64,000 nt of DNA from Actinomyces mediterranea (GCF_900155595.1 NZ_FTPB01000004.1:1364001-1428000), one strand, 5' to 3'. Positions 40,637 to 49,709 are shown, counted from the first letter of the stretch. Translations and numbers: made by a program. Notes: generated by a model not told the origin, from the sequence alone.

Positions 40637-43600
40637 TCAGTCCTCTGCCGAGCGGGTGAGCAGTGTCGCCAGATGCATGCCACTGCGATCGGCAAGCTGA
40701 GCGGCCTGGGTGCGGCACGAGAAGCCATCGGCGAGGAACACAGCATCGGGATGAGACTCCAGGGCGGGCAGCAACGACTGGGAGGCCACCGCTACCGACA
40801 CGTCGTAGTGGCCCTTCTCGTACCCGAAGTTTCCGGCCAAACCGCAGCAGCCCGACAGCTCGGTGACGCTCGCTCCCAAACGGTGGAGGAGTGCTCGATC
40901 CGCATCCCACCCCATGACGGAGTAGTGGTGGCAGTGGGGCTGGGCCACGATTTCCACCCCCGACAGGTCCGGTAGATTCAACTGCTCGTCGGGGACCGTG
41001 GCTAGCAACTCGGACAGCGTCACCGTCTCGGCCGCGACCGTATGCGAGCGCGGGTCGTCGGGGAGCAACTCGAGTAGGTCATCACGCAGGACCGCCGTAC
41101 ACGACGGCTCTACCCCGACAATGGGAATGCCATTGACGGCGAAGGGCGCGAGAACATCGAGAAGCGTGCGCAGCTTCTTCTTCGCGCCCGTCAACTGACC
41201 GGTCGTGATCCATGTGAGACCGCAGCACACATCCGGCGCGACGATGACGGCGAAGCCGTTGGCCTCCAGCAGGTTGGCGAGGGAGCGCGCCCCGGTGTCG
41301 TCGAGGGACTGGGAGAAGGAGTCCGCCCATATGACGACATATCGCCGCCCCTGCGGGTCCGTGGGTCCGAGTGCCCCGACGGACGAAAGCGTCGCAGCGC
41401 GCCCAGCATGCCCGGCCTGGCCGCCTCGCGCTGTGGGCACCGCCCCGGCGAGGCCGCGTTCGCGCGCCCAGGAGGAGAAGGTCCCCGACTGAAGGGGCGG
41501 CATGGGGCGCCTGGCGTCCAAACCGATCATCCCGAAGACCAGGCGGCGCAGGGCCGACACTGACAGCACCGCGGTTCCCAGCTTCGCCAGCCCGGGGATG
41601 GAAGCCGTGATGCGGGTCCATCTCGGCAGCCATCCGAGTGTGTAATGCGATAGGGGACGCCCTCGCCCGCGGTAGCGGCGGAAGAACACCTCTGAGCGGT
41701 ACTTCGCCATATCCACCCCGGCCGGGCAATCCGAGGAGCAGGCTTTGCAGGCGAGGCACAAGTCGAGAGCCTCGAGCACTTCGGGGGATTCGATGGAGGC
41801 AATGAGCTGGCCATTAGCCGCCTCTTGCAAGATGCGTGCCCTACCGCGGGTCACGTCCTTCTCGTCCCCGGTGGCGGCGAAGGAGGGGCACATGAAGGTG
41901 CCCGGAATACCCGCCCTGCACTTGCCGACGCCGGTGCACCGATGAACGGCAGTCGCGAAATCGGAGTGGTCCTCGCTGAAGGAGAAACCCCCGTCGGCGG
42001 GCATTCGCCGGGCTGCGGGGCGGCGGAGGAAATGGTCGACGAGGTCGACGCCGGGCTGCACATCCTGAAGCGACGTGGCGCCGCGCTCGCCCGAGCGCCG
42101 CTCGCGCCGTCGCGCTCGGGCAGTCTTGGCGCTCATCGGTGCCGTCAAAACTCCCGGGTTGAAGAGGTTGTCGGGGTCGAAGAGGGCCTTCACCTGGGCG
42201 AAGAGGTCGAGCATGTCGGGCGAGTACATGTAGCGCAGCAGCTCGGTCCTCGCACGCCCGTCACCGTGCTCCCCGGACACGGAGCCCCCGTGGCTCGCAC
42301 ACAGGCGGGCCGCGCGCTCCAAGAAGCGCCGCGAATGGGCGACGCCCTCGTCCGTGCCGATCGGCATATCGAGGCGGATGTGCACGCACCCGTCACCGAA
42401 GTGCCCGTAGAGGAGGCCATCGATGGAGAACTCCTCCATGAGGGCGGTGAAGTCGCGCAGATAATCGCCCAGGTTCTCGGGTGGCACCGCGGCGTCCTCG
42501 AAGCCGGGCCACGCCTGCTCACCACCCGTTCCGGTCGCCTCGTTAATGGGGGTGCGGCCCCCCAGGCCCGCGCCGTCAGCCCGGATGCGCCACAGGCGCG
42601 AAGCGTCGGCCCCCGGCGGGTACACGGCGACGGCATCGGTGTGGGCGGAGCGGGCGAGGGCGTGCGCCCGGGCGAGTGAGTCTTCGGGGGAGTCGCCTCC
42701 GACCTCGCACAGCATCCACCCCTCTCCTGCGGGAAGCTCAGGGACGGCTCCCGGCCCGTTGTGGCGTCGCACCGCGTCGACGAGCCTCTTGTCGAGGCCC
42801 TCGACGGCGAGGGGGGAGTGGGCGAGAAGAGTCGGTACGTCATCGGCAGCGGCGATCATGTCGCGGTATCCGAGGGCGACGAGGACGGGCGCAGTCGGCA
42901 GGTCGACGAGGCGGACAGTGATCGCCAGGATCGTCACGAGGGTGCCTTCAGTTCCGACGAGCATCGCCGCCAGATTCCGGTGCCCCTCCGGGGTGAGGTG
43001 TTCGAGGGAGTAGCCGGAGACTTGACGTCCGAAGGTTCCCAGCTCGGTGCGGATCAGACCGAGGTTCGAGTCAATGAGGGGGGCGAGGCCGGGCACCTCG
43101 CCCAGGTCGGCATCATGGCGGGTTGTGGCAGTAAAGCGCCTCCCTCTGCCGTCAATGCAGTCGAGGGCGACAATATTGTCAGCGGTGCGCCCCCATGCCG
43201 TCGCATGAGGGCCGCACGCGTTATTGCCGACCATCCCTGCGATGGTCGCTCGGTTCTGACTTGACGGATCGGGGCCGAAGCGCAGACCGTAGGGTTGTGC
43301 CGCTTCCTGCAGGGTCGAGGCGATGCATCCGGGTTCGACGACGGCGGTGCGCGCTTCGGGGTCGATGGACAGGACGCGGTTGAGGTGGCGGGCGAACTCG
43401 ATGATGAGGCCGGGGCCGACGGCGTTGCCCGAACAGGAGGTGCCTCCGCCGCGGGTCGTCACGGGCACCCCGTGTGCGCGTGCGACAGTGAGGGTGTGCA
43501 GGACGTCGTCAACGCGTGCGGGGAAGACGACGGCGAGCGGGGGGATGCGGTACAGGCCCGCATCCGTCGAGTAGCGCGCTCTCGTTGCGGGAGTCGCATC

Positions 43601-43771
43601 CACTTCACCGTCGATACCGGCGACGATGCTGTTGAGGACGACGGTGGTGGCATCGCTGTACGGGTCGGGAGCTGCGGCTTGCAGCGTCGACGTGCCGTTC
43701 ACCGGGTGTGGGTCGCCGGGCGTCGCAGAACGGGGCATGGGGGTGAGGCCGGGGTCGACGAGTGCACTCAT
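40637..43771 (-). CDS. FAD-binding oxidase fused to Fe-S/CCG domains (D-2-hydroxyacid dehydrogenase type)
   Basis: About 1044-residue flavoprotein of the GlcD-GlcF fused or YdiJ/Dld type. The N-terminal FAD-binding domain (about 60-270) includes VTTRGGGTSCSGNAVGPGLIIE, followed by the FAD oxidase C-terminal region (about 300-560) with LYGHFGDGCVHIRLDMP. The C-terminal half carries ferredoxin-type cysteine clusters (CTGVGKCRAGIPGTFMC and CLACKACSSDCPAGVD) and two CCG domains, as in GVEPSCTAVLR and ELSGCCGLAGNFG. Such fusions oxidise D-lactate, glycolate or D-2-hydroxyglutarate and pass electrons to the membrane chain. The ATG at 43771 is favoured over the GTG at 43795 because the extra eight residues are not conserved-looking. 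The substrate is undetermined. Confidence 0.88.
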   Translation of the reverse strand: MSALVDPGLTPMPRSATPGDPHPVNGTSTLQAAAPDPYSDATTVVLNSIVAGIDGEVDATPATRARYSTDAGLYRIPPLAVVFPARVDDVLHTLTVARAHGVPVTTRGGGTSCSGNAVGPGLIIEFARHLNRVLSIDPEARTAVVEPGCIASTLQEAAQPYGLRFGPDPSSQNRATIAGMVGNNACGPHATAWGRTADNIVALDCIDGRGRRFTATTRHDADLGEVPGLAPLIDSNLGLIRTELGTFGRQVSGYSLEHLTPEGHRNLAAMLVGTEGTLVTILAITVRLVDLPTAPVLVALGYRDMIAAADDVPTLLAHSPLAVEGLDKRLVDAVRRHNGPGAVPELPAGEGWMLCEVGGDSPEDSLARAHALARSAHTDAVAVYPPGADASRLWRIRADGAGLGGRTPINEATGTGGEQAWPGFEDAAVPPENLGDYLRDFTALMEEFSIDGLLYGHFGDGCVHIRLDMPIGTDEGVAHSRRFLERAARLCASHGGSVSGEHGDGRARTELLRYMYSPDMLDLFAQVKALFDPDNLFNPGVLTAPMSAKTARARRRERRSGERGATSLQDVQPGVDLVDHFLRRPAARRMPADGGFSFSEDHSDFATAVHRCTGVGKCRAGIPGTFMCPSFAATGDEKDVTRGRARILQEAANGQLIASIESPEVLEALDLCLACKACSSDCPAGVDMAKYRSEVFFRRYRGRGRPLSHYTLGWLPRWTRITASIPGLAKLGTAVLSVSALRRLVFGMIGLDARRPMPPLQSGTFSSWARERGLAGAVPTARGGQAGHAGRAATLSSVGALGPTDPQGRRYVVIWADSFSQSLDDTGARSLANLLEANGFAVIVAPDVCCGLTWITTGQLTGAKKKLRTLLDVLAPFAVNGIPIVGVEPSCTAVLRDDLLELLPDDPRSHTVAAETVTLSELLATVPDEQLNLPDLSGVEIVAQPHCHHYSVMGWDADRALLHRLGASVTELSGCCGLAGNFGYEKGHYDVSVAVASQSLLPALESHPDAVFLADGFSCRTQAAQLADRSGMHLATLLTRSAED

Positions 43772-43892
43772 ACCCTGATTCTGGCATCTTGACACCGCTG
43801 AGGGGACCTCGTGTTCACAGTGGGGTTACCACCGATCGGCCCGACCTGTGGAACAATGGGCGGCAAGGGGTTCACGAGGAGAAGGGAAATCG

Positions 43893-45032
43893 ATGGCTCT
43901 GTTCGAGTTTGAGGCCGGTCGACTCATCCCAGCGCAGTTCGGGCGCCCCATGTCCGCCGACCTCAGCGAGGATGTTGTGGACGCGATCTGCGCCCAAGTC
44001 CTCGAGATCGTGTCGCGCCCCCTCTTCCCGATCACCTGGCGCAATATCGCCCGAGGCGTTGACGACGACTCCCAGACGCCTCGCCTGACTTCTTTGGATG
44101 CGACCGGGCAGGTTGTGTCCGTCGAGGTGATGACCCGCCTCGATTCCGACGCACTCATCTCCTCCCTGTCCCGTCTGTCGCACACCGCCGCCCTATCGTG
44201 GTCCGACCTCGCCCGCGAGTACCCCGGTGGTGTTGAGAGCTTCAAGATCGGGTGGTTCGCCTTCAAGGATTCGATGCCGCCTTCGCCGGTCGCCGGCCCC
44301 AGGCTCATCATGGTCGTCGGCGCGATCGACCCGCAGGTGCGCCCCGCCCTCGACGTCCTGGCGACGTCGGGTGTGGAGGTCCACGAGGTGAGCCTGCGTC
44401 AGATGTCGAATGGTCGCATCTTCCTCGAAGTGTCCGCAGTCGGCCCGCGCCTGTACACCCACGCCCCGCAACTCCTGCTCACCCAGACGGAGCGCCCCGC
44501 GCAGATCGAGGTCGCCGAATCCACACCGGTCGAGGCCGCAGAGCCCGCAGAGAACGAGGACGCAGGTCCCGCGCCGCTCGAGCAGCCCCGTGAGGATGCC
44601 ACCCCCGTCGACACAGAGGATTCTTCATCCGAGGAGCCGCCCGTGCAGCCCGATTCCCCCTCCGAGCCCGACGACATCGCCCAGGCCCGCGCCGACGGCG
44701 TCCCCGTCCTCGGCCGCGATGCGCAGTCCCTCGCGATCCTCGCGGAGATCATCGGCGAGGACGTGCCCCTCGTCGCCCACCAGGACTGCGGTGCACCCGA
44801 GGACCTGTGGCTCACCCGTCAGGGGACGTTGCACAGCGGCGAGGACGTGTGGCTGACTCCCAGGCACCTCGAAGCGGCGGCGCCCAAGCTCGCAGACGCC
44901 TGGGACCATCTGCACATCTCGGATATGCGCGGTCCGAGCCTGGCCGAATCCCTCACCGAGGTCAACCACGAGATCATCCGCGAGTACTCGCAGGCCGTCC
45001 CCCGCTCCGCCCCCGCCAGACACGGCAGCTGA
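43893..45032 (+). CDS. Protein of unknown function with acidic linker
   Basis: 379-residue soluble protein that I do not recognise. The N-terminal part (1 to about 190) starts MALFEFEAGRLIPAQFGRPM and contains a mixed alpha/beta segment (GPRLIMVVGAIDPQVRPALDVL). A low-complexity acidic/Pro-rich linker follows (about 200-265), and then a small C-terminal domain (about 265-345) including LGRDAQSLAILAEIIGEDVPL and EDLWLTRQGTLHSG. An AGGAGAAGGG ribosome site fixes the ATG at 43893. It is convergent with the alpha/beta hydrolase gene. An effector or nuclease-associated role was considered but no supporting motif exists. It looks like a two-domain protein of a lineage-specific type. Confidence 0.7.
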   Translation: MALFEFEAGRLIPAQFGRPMSADLSEDVVDAICAQVLEIVSRPLFPITWRNIARGVDDDSQTPRLTSLDATGQVVSVEVMTRLDSDALISSLSRLSHTAALSWSDLAREYPGGVESFKIGWFAFKDSMPPSPVAGPRLIMVVGAIDPQVRPALDVLATSGVEVHEVSLRQMSNGRIFLEVSAVGPRLYTHAPQLLLTQTERPAQIEVAESTPVEAAEPAENEDAGPAPLEQPREDATPVDTEDSSSEEPPVQPDSPSEPDDIAQARADGVPVLGRDAQSLAILAEIIGEDVPLVAHQDCGAPEDLWLTRQGTLHSGEDVWLTPRHLEAAAPKLADAWDHLHISDMRGPSLAESLTEVNHEIIREYSQAVPRSAPARHGS

Positions 45033-45043
45033 CGCCGGGGCCG

Positions 45044-46168
45044 TCACACGGTCGGCGCGAATGCGTCGATCCAGTGCGTCATCGTGTCCCAGACGCGGGC
45101 GCGCACATCCGGGTCGGAGAGGAACAGGTCGTGTTTGCCGGGGAAGCGGGCGATCGTCACGAGTCGGCCCAGAGTCGATGAGCGCTCTGCGATGACATTG
45201 ACGTCAAGTACCACATCCGAGCAGAAGACCCTTTCATTCCACTCGTCGCCGAAGTAGGATGAGGAGGACATCATCGACAGCACCGGGCATTCGAGATCGA
45301 GGTCCTCTTCAATGATCGCATGCCCGTCCATGATGGTGTCGAGCCAGGCCGCCGGAATGGGGTAGGACTCGGGGCGCTTCCACTCGTGGCGGTAGCGCCA
45401 TCCGACGAGGGCGGGATCGTCCTCGTGAGCGGCGACTGAGGAGGGGATGGTCAGGCCGGAGTTCACCCACCCCCCAATGAGCGACGTCGAATAGAAATCG
45501 GGGCCCTCGCCGGCGGGGACCTCCCACTTGGGGTTGTATGCGGCGATGCGCCCGAGGACGGGGGACACTGCGGATCTCAGATTCGCCATCGTCTGCATCT
45601 CGAGCCACGCGGAGTTGAGGATGAGCGCCGCCACCGCACCCGGATGGCGGTGCGCCCATAGTGCGGCGATGAGTCCTCCCGTCGAGTGGCCGACGAGGAT
45701 GAGGGGCAGGCGGCCGTGTTCGGCGCGGATGACGTCGAGGGCGTCGGAGATCTCCTCGTCGTAGGCGCTCAGATCGTCCGTGTAGCCGATCGACTGCCAG
45801 GGGCGCAATGATCGCCCGTATTTGCGCAGGTCGAGGGCGTAGAAGGCGCTTCCAGAAGCGGCCATGGTCTGTGCGAGCTCAGTCTGGAAGAAGTAGTCGT
45901 TGCGCCCGTGCAGGTATAGGGCGACATGACGGGGGAAGGACTTGGCCGAAGCGGGGGCGCCGGGATCACGGTGGGGCAGGTAGCGGATGAGGGTCGCGAC
46001 ATTGTCGCCCTCGGAGTCGGGGAGCAGGGGGAGGGTCCGCGAGTCATAGGCGGACCCGAGGATGTCTTCGCGCCACGAGCCCTCGGGGGGCGGGCCCCCC
46101 TCACCCCAGGGTGCCATGACGTCGTATGCGGGCTCCTCGCCCGCGGGTTGCGTGTCAGTGTCGCTCAT
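45044..46168 (-). CDS. Alpha/beta hydrolase (monoacylglycerol lipase-like)
   Basis: 374-residue cytosolic hydrolase. The nucleophile elbow is GHSTGG in LILVGHSTGGLIAALWA; the oxyanion region is VALYLHGRNDYFF and the C-terminal His lies in FPGKHDLFLSD, giving the Ser-Asp-His triad layout. The plan matches the serine hydrolases of the PldB/monoacylglycerol lipase-like class seen in actinobacteria. The ATG at 46168 has no ribosome site and lies exactly six bases after TAGGCT, so the transcript is probably leaderless. Substrate unknown; a lysophospholipase or monoglyceride lipase is possible. Confidence 0.82.
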   Translation of the reverse strand: MSDTDTQPAGEEPAYDVMAPWGEGGPPPEGSWREDILGSAYDSRTLPLLPDSEGDNVATLIRYLPHRDPGAPASAKSFPRHVALYLHGRNDYFFQTELAQTMAASGSAFYALDLRKYGRSLRPWQSIGYTDDLSAYDEEISDALDVIRAEHGRLPLILVGHSTGGLIAALWAHRHPGAVAALILNSAWLEMQTMANLRSAVSPVLGRIAAYNPKWEVPAGEGPDFYSTSLIGGWVNSGLTIPSSVAAHEDDPALVGWRYRHEWKRPESYPIPAAWLDTIMDGHAIIEEDLDLECPVLSMMSSSSYFGDEWNERVFCSDVVLDVNVIAERSSTLGRLVTIARFPGKHDLFLSDPDVRARVWDTMTHWIDAFAPTV

Positions 46169-46174
46169 GATCCA

Positions 46175-46180
46175 AGCCTA
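46175..46180 (-). promoter_or_regulatory. -10 element of leaderless hydrolase transcript
   Basis: On the minus strand this reads TAGGCT, then six bases (tggatc), then ATG at 46168, the same pattern as at mpg, the ABC exporter and the DUF2342-like gene. Confidence 0.45.
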
Positions 46181-46199
46181 AGCACCCGAGGTGCTCGCA

Positions 46200-46428
46200 G
46201 CGGTGGCGGCGCGCATGGTTGCGGCGGGTCTGGTGTGCGACACGGTAACCCGGGGCGATCGGCGTTCTTGCGTTGGACAGGACACGGAAGATCGGCCAGA
46301 TCCCGAAGCGTTGCGTGTACTGGTCGATGTCCTGGCAGATCATCGCTGGGCGGGTCCTCCATAGCGTCCACGCACATCCGGATCGCGCGCTGTTTACACT
46401 CATCGCGATACCTCCTAGGTGCTGACAT
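46200..46428 (-). pseudogene. IS3-family transposase remnant
   Basis: On the minus strand one frame begins with MSAPRRYRDECKQRAIRMCV, the typical start of an IS3 OrfA (helix-turn-helix transposase subunit). After about 25 residues it loses sense. The neighbouring frame then gives ICQDIDQYTQRFGIWPIFRV, which matches the start of the IS3 OrfB integrase. So the end of OrfA has been deleted, a frameshift separates the two and nearly all of OrfB is missing. No terminal repeats could be identified. This is the only mobile-element trace in the window. Confidence 0.6.
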
Positions 46429-46848
46429 GGTCCTTATCCTTCCGCGGAATCAGACCCTCCACCACACCCAGGACAAGCCACTTTCACAAGCGCCCCCGTC
46501 TGCGCCCACATTAGACACCACTACACTATGCACCAGACCCGGGCGATTACACCACTATGCGGGACTGAACTCAGGCGACGCGCACAGCGCTTCACTAAAG
46601 ACATGCTCCTCGACTACACGGCGGCCGTCGGACTACGCTCCTGGGACGAGAACTTCTACACCACCCCCTTCTGCCTCATCACCAACACCGAACCGCCCTT
46701 TTTGTCCTACACCCTCGAAGAAGCCCGCGTCATGCTCGGCATTCCCCCACACTGCGGTCACCACACGCAGGAGAACACAGCCCAGTCCGGATGAGCGTAC
46801 TTCATTCAGTCGGGACACACTTCCACCCTTTTTCCTGTTCCCCAGCCC
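46429..46848. other. Low-information stretch next to the IS remnant
   Basis: This 420-base region shows lower GC than its neighbours. It holds one open frame of uncertain status at 46528-46794 and no recognisable control element. It may be foreign or decayed DNA brought with the insertion sequence. Confidence 0.35.
46528..46794 (+). CDS. Uncertain short open frame
   Basis: 88 codons, beginning MHQTRAITPLCGTEL and ending HTQENTAQSG. The middle part (RSWDENFYTTPFCLITNTEP) looks protein-like, but there is no ribosome binding site and no family match. It is near the IS3 remnant, so it may be the tail of a broken gene. It is kept only as a candidate. Confidence 0.2.
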   Translation: MHQTRAITPLCGTELRRRAQRFTKDMLLDYTAAVGLRSWDENFYTTPFCLITNTEPPFLSYTLEEARVMLGIPPHCGHHTQENTAQSG

Positions 46849-48015
46849 TTAGCGGGAGAACACGGAGGCCCGGGAGGGGATCCTCTGGGTGAGGAACTCG
46901 TCGAGGAGCGCGGTGAGCTGGTCGGATTCGATGAGGAAGCCGTCATGCCCGTGGTCGGAGTGGATCTCCCGGTAGTAGGCCCCCTTGATGCCGTCCGCCA
47001 TCTGCCATACTTGCTCGGGGAAGAAGAGGCGGTCGGAGTCGACGGCGACGACCAGGGTCTGAGCGGTGACCCGTTTGAGCGCTTCGCGCTGGCCGCCCCG
47101 GTCGCGCCCGATGTCGTGGCTGAGCATGGAGCGCGACAGAGCGACATAGGATCCTGCGTCGAAGCGCCGGATGATCTTCTCCCCGTGGTAGTCGAGATAG
47201 GACTCCACGGCGAGCCGCCCGCCGTGGAGGGGATCCTCCTCGCGTTGAGGCAGGCGCCCGAAGCGCGAATCGAGTTCGGAGGGGGAGCGGTACGTGGTGT
47301 GGGCGATCTGCCGGGCGAGGGCGAGGCCGCGGGTCGGCCCCTCTTCCTGGTCGTAGTAGTCGCCTCCCCTCCACGCCGGGTCGAGTTCAATGGCGCGGAT
47401 CTGCGTGTGCGCCCACGCCGCTTGGTCGGCGGTGGTCTGCGCGCCGGAGGCGACGATGATGAGTCGGTCCACCCGCTCGGGGTAGGACACCGCCCATTCG
47501 ATGGCGCGGTGCCCGCCCAGGGAAGCGCCGACGACGAGCGACCACGCATCGATGCCGAGGAGGTCGGCGAGGCGGGCCTCGGCGCGCACTTGATCGCGCG
47601 TGGAGATCACCGGGAAGCGCGACCCCCAGGCCTTGCCGTCCGGTGCGAGGGAGGCAGGGCCCGTCGACCCCTGGCATCCTCCGAGGACATTCGCCGCGAC
47701 GACGAAGTAGCGCTCGGTGTCGAGGACCTTGCCGGGGCCGACGATCTGCTCCCACCATCCGGGGGTGGGCTGGCCCGGCTGGACGGGTCCGACCACATGC
47801 GCATCCCCGGTCAGGGCGTGGAGGATGAGAACGGCATTGGACTTCGACTCGTCGAGGGCGCCCCACGTCTCATAGGCGAGGGCGACGCCCTCGAGGATCT
47901 TCCCGTTCTCAAGGCGCATCGCCCCCAGATCGGCGAAGAGCCTGTCGGCTGGCGGGTCGGATTCGCTCCAAGCCCCCGTGACGTCGGCACGGCTGGGATC
48001 GGTGTGGGCAGTCAT
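46849..48015 (-). CDS. metX: Homoserine O-acetyltransferase (MetX)
   Basis: 388-residue alpha/beta-hydrolase-fold enzyme that makes O-acetylhomoserine for methionine synthesis. Conserved segments are YETWGALDESKSNAVLILHALTGDAHV, the nucleophile elbow VVGASLGGHRAIEWA, and SDHGHDGFLIE near the C-terminus with the catalytic His. The ATG at 48015 follows CAGGAGA. It is downstream of metY on the same strand (33-base gap), so the two form a methionine operon. Some MetX members use succinyl-CoA; the acyl specificity cannot be set firmly from sequence here. Confidence 0.95.
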   Translation of the reverse strand: MTAHTDPSRADVTGAWSESDPPADRLFADLGAMRLENGKILEGVALAYETWGALDESKSNAVLILHALTGDAHVVGPVQPGQPTPGWWEQIVGPGKVLDTERYFVVAANVLGGCQGSTGPASLAPDGKAWGSRFPVISTRDQVRAEARLADLLGIDAWSLVVGASLGGHRAIEWAVSYPERVDRLIIVASGAQTTADQAAWAHTQIRAIELDPAWRGGDYYDQEEGPTRGLALARQIAHTTYRSPSELDSRFGRLPQREEDPLHGGRLAVESYLDYHGEKIIRRFDAGSYVALSRSMLSHDIGRDRGGQREALKRVTAQTLVVAVDSDRLFFPEQVWQMADGIKGAYYREIHSDHGHDGFLIESDQLTALLDEFLTQRIPSRASVFSR

Positions 48016-48048
48016 GGCGCGATCGTCTCCTGCGCAATGGTATCGGGT

Positions 48049-49383
48049 TCAGTCCTGGACTGCCGCGGCGGCGGCGAATCCGAGTTCGAGGTCGGCGATG
48101 ATGTCGTCGATGTGCTCGATGCCGATCGACAGGCGGAATGTTCCGCCCTCAATGCCAGCGGATTCGAGCTGGGACGGTGAGAGCTGGGAGTGTGTCATCG
48201 ATGCCGGGTGCGTGGCGAGGCTCTTATTGTCGCCGAGGTTGGCGATGAGGGGGAGCAGTTCGAGCGAATCCGCGAAGGCCCGCCCCGCCTCGTTGCCGCC
48301 CTTGATGACGAAGGAGAGCAGGGGACCCGCCCCCCGCGGGCAGTACTTGAGTTGAAGGCGGTGCAACGGCGAGGACTCCAGTCCGGCGTAGGACACTGAC
48401 TCGACTTGCGGATGCGCCTCGAGGTAGCGGGCGACGGCGAGGGCGTTGTCAGTGGAGCGCTCGATGCGCAGCGACAGCGTCTGGATACCCGATTCGATGA
48501 GGAACGCATTGAAGGGGGAGGGGACGAATCCGAAGTCGCGCTGTCCGAGGAGCCTGGCGCGCAGGATAAAGGACAGGTTCACACCGAATGCGCCGTCAAC
48601 TCCGAGATCGCGCGCGTAGACGATTCCCCCATAGGAGGGGTCCGGGGTGTTGAAGTGCGGGAAGCGCTGCGGATCGGCTGAGTAGTCGAAGCGCCCGGAG
48701 TCGACGATGAACCCGCCCATGGCCGTGCCGTGTCCGCCTAAGGCCTTCGATGCCGAGTGCACGACGATATCCGCGCCCCATTCGAAGGGCCTGGTCAGGT
48801 ACGGGGTCGACACAGTGTTGTCGACGATGAGGGGGACGCCGACCTCGTGGGCGGCGTGGGCGATCGGCTCGATGTCGAGGATGTCGCCGCGGGGATTAGG
48901 GATGGCCTCTCCAAAGAAGGCGACGGTCTTATCGTCGGCGAGTGCCTTCCACGCGTCGGCGTCGAGGGGGGCGGGGACGAAGCGGACGTCAACACCGAGG
49001 CGGCCCAGGGAGTTCTTCAACAGTGTGACGGTGCCGCCGTAGAGCGACCCGGAGGCGACGATGTTATTGCCGGTGTCAGCGAGGTTGAGGATCGACAGGG
49101 CGGTCGCGGACTGTCCGGATGCGAGGAAGAGCGCGCCAACTCCGCCTTCGAGGGCCGCGACCCGGGCTTCGACCGAGTCGTGCGTCGGATTCGACAGGCG
49201 GGTGTAGATATTGCCGAGCTCTTTGAGGGAGAAGCGGTCGGCCGCCTGCTGCGCAGAATCGAAGGCGAAGCCATTGGACATGTGGATCGGCAGGGCAGTC
49301 GCCCCCGTCGCCGGATCGCGGTCCCAGCCCGCGTGGACCTGCTGCGTTTCAAATCTCCAGTTCTCGGCGTTGGAATAAGACAT
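48049..49383 (-). CDS. metY: O-acetylhomoserine aminocarboxypropyltransferase (MetY)
   Basis: 444-residue PLP enzyme of the cystathionine gamma-synthase family that joins sulfide to O-acetylhomoserine to form homocysteine. Recognisable segments are YSNAENWRFETQQVHAGWDRDPATGA at the start, the YTRLSNPTHDSVEARVAALEGG block, and the PLP lysine in DIVVHSASKALGGHGTAMGGFIVD. The length of about 440 is that of MetY rather than the 380-400 of MetB. The ATG at 49383 has GAGGAG nearby. A structured leader upstream (49475-49531) may regulate it. Confidence 0.95.
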   Translation of the reverse strand: MSYSNAENWRFETQQVHAGWDRDPATGATALPIHMSNGFAFDSAQQAADRFSLKELGNIYTRLSNPTHDSVEARVAALEGGVGALFLASGQSATALSILNLADTGNNIVASGSLYGGTVTLLKNSLGRLGVDVRFVPAPLDADAWKALADDKTVAFFGEAIPNPRGDILDIEPIAHAAHEVGVPLIVDNTVSTPYLTRPFEWGADIVVHSASKALGGHGTAMGGFIVDSGRFDYSADPQRFPHFNTPDPSYGGIVYARDLGVDGAFGVNLSFILRARLLGQRDFGFVPSPFNAFLIESGIQTLSLRIERSTDNALAVARYLEAHPQVESVSYAGLESSPLHRLQLKYCPRGAGPLLSFVIKGGNEAGRAFADSLELLPLIANLGDNKSLATHPASMTHSQLSPSQLESAGIEGGTFRLSIGIEHIDDIIADLELGFAAAAAVQD

Positions 49384-49474
49384 GTGGGCTCCTCAATAGG
49401 CGGTGACAAGGAGCGGGAAGACGCGGCCTCAGCAGGGCACGATGCCGACGATGACTCCCCGCGGGTGGGGAAAA

Positions 49475-49531
49475 CGACTGCACGGGGCTCTGCGACTGTG
49501 AAGCAGTCACAGGCGGGGCTCAGAGCAGTCG
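49475..49531 (-). promoter_or_regulatory. Structured leader element upstream of metY
   Basis: Read on the minus strand, CGACTGC (49531-49525) pairs with GCAGTCG (49481-49475). Inside it TGTGACTG (49511-49504) pairs with CAGTCGCA (49498-49491) around a CTTCA loop, using one G-U pair that only works for the minus-strand RNA. The two sides of the internal loop both contain GAGCCCC or AGCCCC. It lies about 90 bases before the metY start. A methionine- or SAM-linked cis element is the obvious guess, but it does not match the SAM-I, II, IV or SAH patterns I know. Confidence 0.4.
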
Positions 49532-49635
49532 GCTCGGCATTCGACGAATCATAGGTGAAGGTTAACGGTCCTGCGGGTGCGCCTTGCCGCCCGTTCCGGG
49601 GGGTGGACGAACGTAACAGCGCACACACATGTGAT

Positions 49636-49709
49636 GAATGTGGCGAATGTTGCAATTGTTGATGACGTGATTAATGTGGAACCTGTTGCGTAATGTGGCA
49701 CCTGTGAAG
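49636..49709 (+). repeat. Tandem 19-base repeats upstream of the NlpC/P60 gene
   Basis: TAATGTGGAACCTGTTGCG (49672-49690) is followed directly by TAATGTGGCACCTGTGAAG (49691-49709), 15 of 19 bases equal. A weaker copy GAATGTGGCGAATGTTGCA lies at 49636-49654. Regularly phased repeats like these may be regulator sites in the region shared with metY. Confidence 0.45.

Noticed and set aside
49384-49560. SAM-I, SAM-IV or SAH riboswitch before metY
   Set aside because: The stems and conserved bases I can recall for these families are not present; recorded instead as an unassigned structured leader.
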